Below, in pieces: positions 39,742 through 41,143 of a stretch of 41,143 nt of DNA (the first letter of the stretch is position 1; the number at the start of each line of letters is the position of its first letter). Under the pieces are notes generated by a model. The model did not search any database and was not told the origin of the DNA. It saw only the letters and a program-made list of their open reading frames with translations. Made by a program: the position numbers and the translations under genes. The stretch is from DATKWS01 sp035529435 (GTDB lineage: Bacteria > Krumholzibacteriota > Krumholzibacteriia > Krumholzibacteriales > Krumholzibacteriaceae): contig DATKWS010000094.1 of the NCBI GenBank assembly GCA_035529435.1, positions 1-41,143 of the forward strand, read 5' to 3'.

Positions 39742-41067
39742 CTACCCGCGCAGCCGATCGATGAGCTGTCCGATGCGTGTCACCGTCCCGCCACGCAATC
39801 TCCCGATAGTCATGGCGGATGTGGAGGATCCGAACTCGTAGCCGGCGGTCGACGTGGCGAGCATCATGCGGTCGATCGTCCCGCCGTTTGCATCCTCCAG
39901 GGTGATTGAGATCGAAGCGGCACCGTCCTCTATTTCAGGCGGTGCATGCGTCGCATCGAACAGCTCCTCGAATCTGATGCCGCGGAGGGTGCCGAGCAGG
40001 CGCTGCACCTCAAGCGGTACGAGCGGAATCGAATCGGGACCGGCGATGCGCCAACCATTCCCGCGGTCGGCCGCGGTGATCACGGTACCGGCGATATCGA
40101 TACTGATTCCCTTCACATCGTCCCTCTCGAAGAAGGCGAACTCCCTGGCGCGAAGCGCGGTATCATCCATGGAGAATAGGGAGAGCAGATCGTCGCGGAG
40201 ACGCAGAACCTTATCGATCCCGCTTCGAACCGCATACACCATCCGTTCCTCGGTCCGCCCGAACGAGAGCGTGAACTCGTTTTCCGCGGCGCCGATGACG
40301 AGTTTCCGGTCGGGATTCTTCAGCCCGTACTGTTCCAGATCCGTCAGGTCCTCGAGGACAAATCCATATATGATGGCCGAAGCCAGTGCGTTGAGGTACT
40401 GCGCCACCGTCATGCCATCGGCGCGTCGCTTCGATTCGTCGAATCGCCACTCGCCGTCCCGCTTGATCAGCGAGATGCGCACCGGACCGTTCTGGATGTC
40501 GAGGCGATCGATTTCGCCGGCTCCGATCTTGAAAAGGTTCTTGTCCCGCAGGTGATAGAGGCTTTTGTTCACGACGTTGTGCGTCAATTCGTGCGTGATG
40601 AGGATGTCGTGCGAGCTTCCCAGCCGTACATAGCATCGTGCACTCGTCGGCGTCTTGTCGCCGACGTATATCGTGTCGGGATTCTTTCTCCCCCGTGCAA
40701 ACAGTACGACCGTCGCGAACGGATCGTCGAATCCGAAGTCGCCGAGGTTCGTGACACCGGGGAATGTCTCGATCTTGAGGCCCGGTACGATCTGCATGAG
40801 CACGGCATCGATCGTCGGGTTGGATCCCTTCGTGCGCACCGGTTGGACGATCGTCCATTCCTCCCCGTCACGCTCCATGACGATCTGTTCCTTCACGGTA
40901 TTTATCAGAATGACTTTCTCGACGTCTTCACGGCCGTAGGGGAGTACGTTTTTCGATTCGCCGATCCGCTGCAGTTCCGTCTCCCGCCGGGGTTCCTCGA
41001 CGAGGAAGAAATAGGCGGCGACGATACCGAGCACGATGATGAGAATCCATGTTGATCGGAACTTCAT
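39742..41067 (-). CDS. DUF4340 domain membrane-anchored protein
   Basis: The 441-residue protein has a single N-terminal membrane anchor (MKFRSTWILIIVLGIVAAYF), with the rest predicted outside the cytoplasm. Family features are an EDVEKVILIN strand, EEWTIVQPVRTKGSNPTID, the GDFGFDDP motif that recurs as EQYGLKNPDRKL, and IYVGDKTPTSARCYVRL. Such proteins lie beside GldG-type ABC membrane proteins, and the end of such a gene is just upstream here. Their role is not established; links to gliding motility or to an exporter are only suggested by context. AAAGGATTGGA precedes the ATG. Confidence 0.9.
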   Translation of the reverse strand: MKFRSTWILIIVLGIVAAYFFLVEEPRRETELQRIGESKNVLPYGREDVEKVILINTVKEQIVMERDGEEWTIVQPVRTKGSNPTIDAVLMQIVPGLKIETFPGVTNLGDFGFDDPFATVVLFARGRKNPDTIYVGDKTPTSARCYVRLGSSHDILITHELTHNVVNKSLYHLRDKNLFKIGAGEIDRLDIQNGPVRISLIKRDGEWRFDESKRRADGMTVAQYLNALASAIIYGFVLEDLTDLEQYGLKNPDRKLVIGAAENEFTLSFGRTEERMVYAVRSGIDKVLRLRDDLLSLFSMDDTALRAREFAFFERDDVKGISIDIAGTVITAADRGNGWRIAGPDSIPLVPLEVQRLLGTLRGIRFEELFDATHAPPEIEDGAASISITLEDANGGTIDRMMLATSTAGYEFGSSTSAMTIGRLRGGTVTRIGQLIDRLRG

Positions 41068-41080
41068 TCCAATCCTTTCG

Positions 41081-41143
41081 TCATGGGGTCCGCCGCTTGA
41101 GGATGTTTACCGACAGGCCGATTACCAGCGCGAGCGCCGGTAT
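41081..41143 (-). CDS. C-terminal end of a membrane protein, probably GldG-type ABC component
   Basis: Only the last 20 codons are in the window, up to the TGA at 41083-41081. They encode IPALALVIGLSVNILKRRTP, a final membrane helix with a basic cytoplasmic tail, as seen at the end of GldG-like ABC-type transport proteins, which usually precede DUF4340 genes. The identity is inferred from this tail and the neighbouring gene. The gap to the DUF4340 start is 13 bases. Confidence 0.5.
   Translation of the reverse strand: MPALALVIGLSVNILKRRTP

Noticed and set aside
37782..39764. A 660-codon open frame on the plus strand over the radical SAM and DUF362 genes
   Set aside because: The minus strand carries recognisable motifs (CNMECKFC and the DUF362 motifs), while the plus-strand translation matches nothing and has no suitable ribosome site.

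Overview
The window reads as a chromosomal stretch of a GC-rich, LPS-making (diderm) bacterium. It carries BamA, BamD and an OmpH/Skp-like chaperone, a nearly complete Raetz pathway for lipid A, and LolC/LolD lipoprotein transport. Three traits point to the FCB superphylum or a related candidate phylum (Krumholzibacteria-, Eisenbacteria- or Latescibacteria-like) rather than Proteobacteria: LpxC fused to FabZ, McsA-McsB-ClpC in a diderm, and a Minf_1886-type small protein. This placement is an inference from gene content. No rRNA, tRNA, CRISPR array, insertion sequence or phage gene was seen. The gene order looks like a core genome.

Layout. Positions 1-5087 (+): the end of comB, a ThiD2-ThiE fusion, ftsK and rimO. 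Positions 5096-15419 (+): behind a strong promoter, an unknown envelope protein, a TPR lipoprotein, bamD, nadD, polA, coaE, prfB (with the RF2 programmed +1 frameshift), lysS and lolC/E, nearly all overlapping or touching. Positions 15503-20244 (+): lolD, mcsA, mcsB and clpC, which joins lipoprotein export to arginine-phosphorylation-directed proteolysis. Positions 20448-30642 (+): an outer-membrane assembly operon of bamA, ompH, lpxD, lpxC-fabZ, lpxA, a Gfo/Idh oxidoreductase, lpxB, a DUF374 acyltransferase and lpxK. Positions 30713-31629: a minus-strand lipoprotein gene with a clear terminator, then a regulatory spacer with a perfect 9-bp inverted repeat and a sigma-54-like element. Positions 31630-35914 (+): nadB, a Minf_1886 family gene and a multi-spanning spermidine-synthase-like protein. 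Positions 35920-41143 (-): a DUF4340 protein (probable ABC/gliding-type partner), a DUF362 protein, an AmmeMemoRadiSam radical SAM enzyme and a Memo-AMMECR1 fusion.

How they work together. Most of the window builds and maintains the outer envelope: lipid A synthesis, Bam-dependent porin insertion and Lol lipoprotein sorting. Housekeeping genes for NAD (nadB, nadD), CoA (coaE), thiamin, DNA repair, chromosome segregation and translation sit among them. The least understood block is the minus-strand DUF362 / radical SAM / Memo-AMMECR1 cluster. All three of its proteins appear to carry export signals, which is surprising for a radical SAM system and is the best candidate here for an undescribed system. 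Start codons are often GTG or TTG, so several 5' ends are tentative and alternatives are given.
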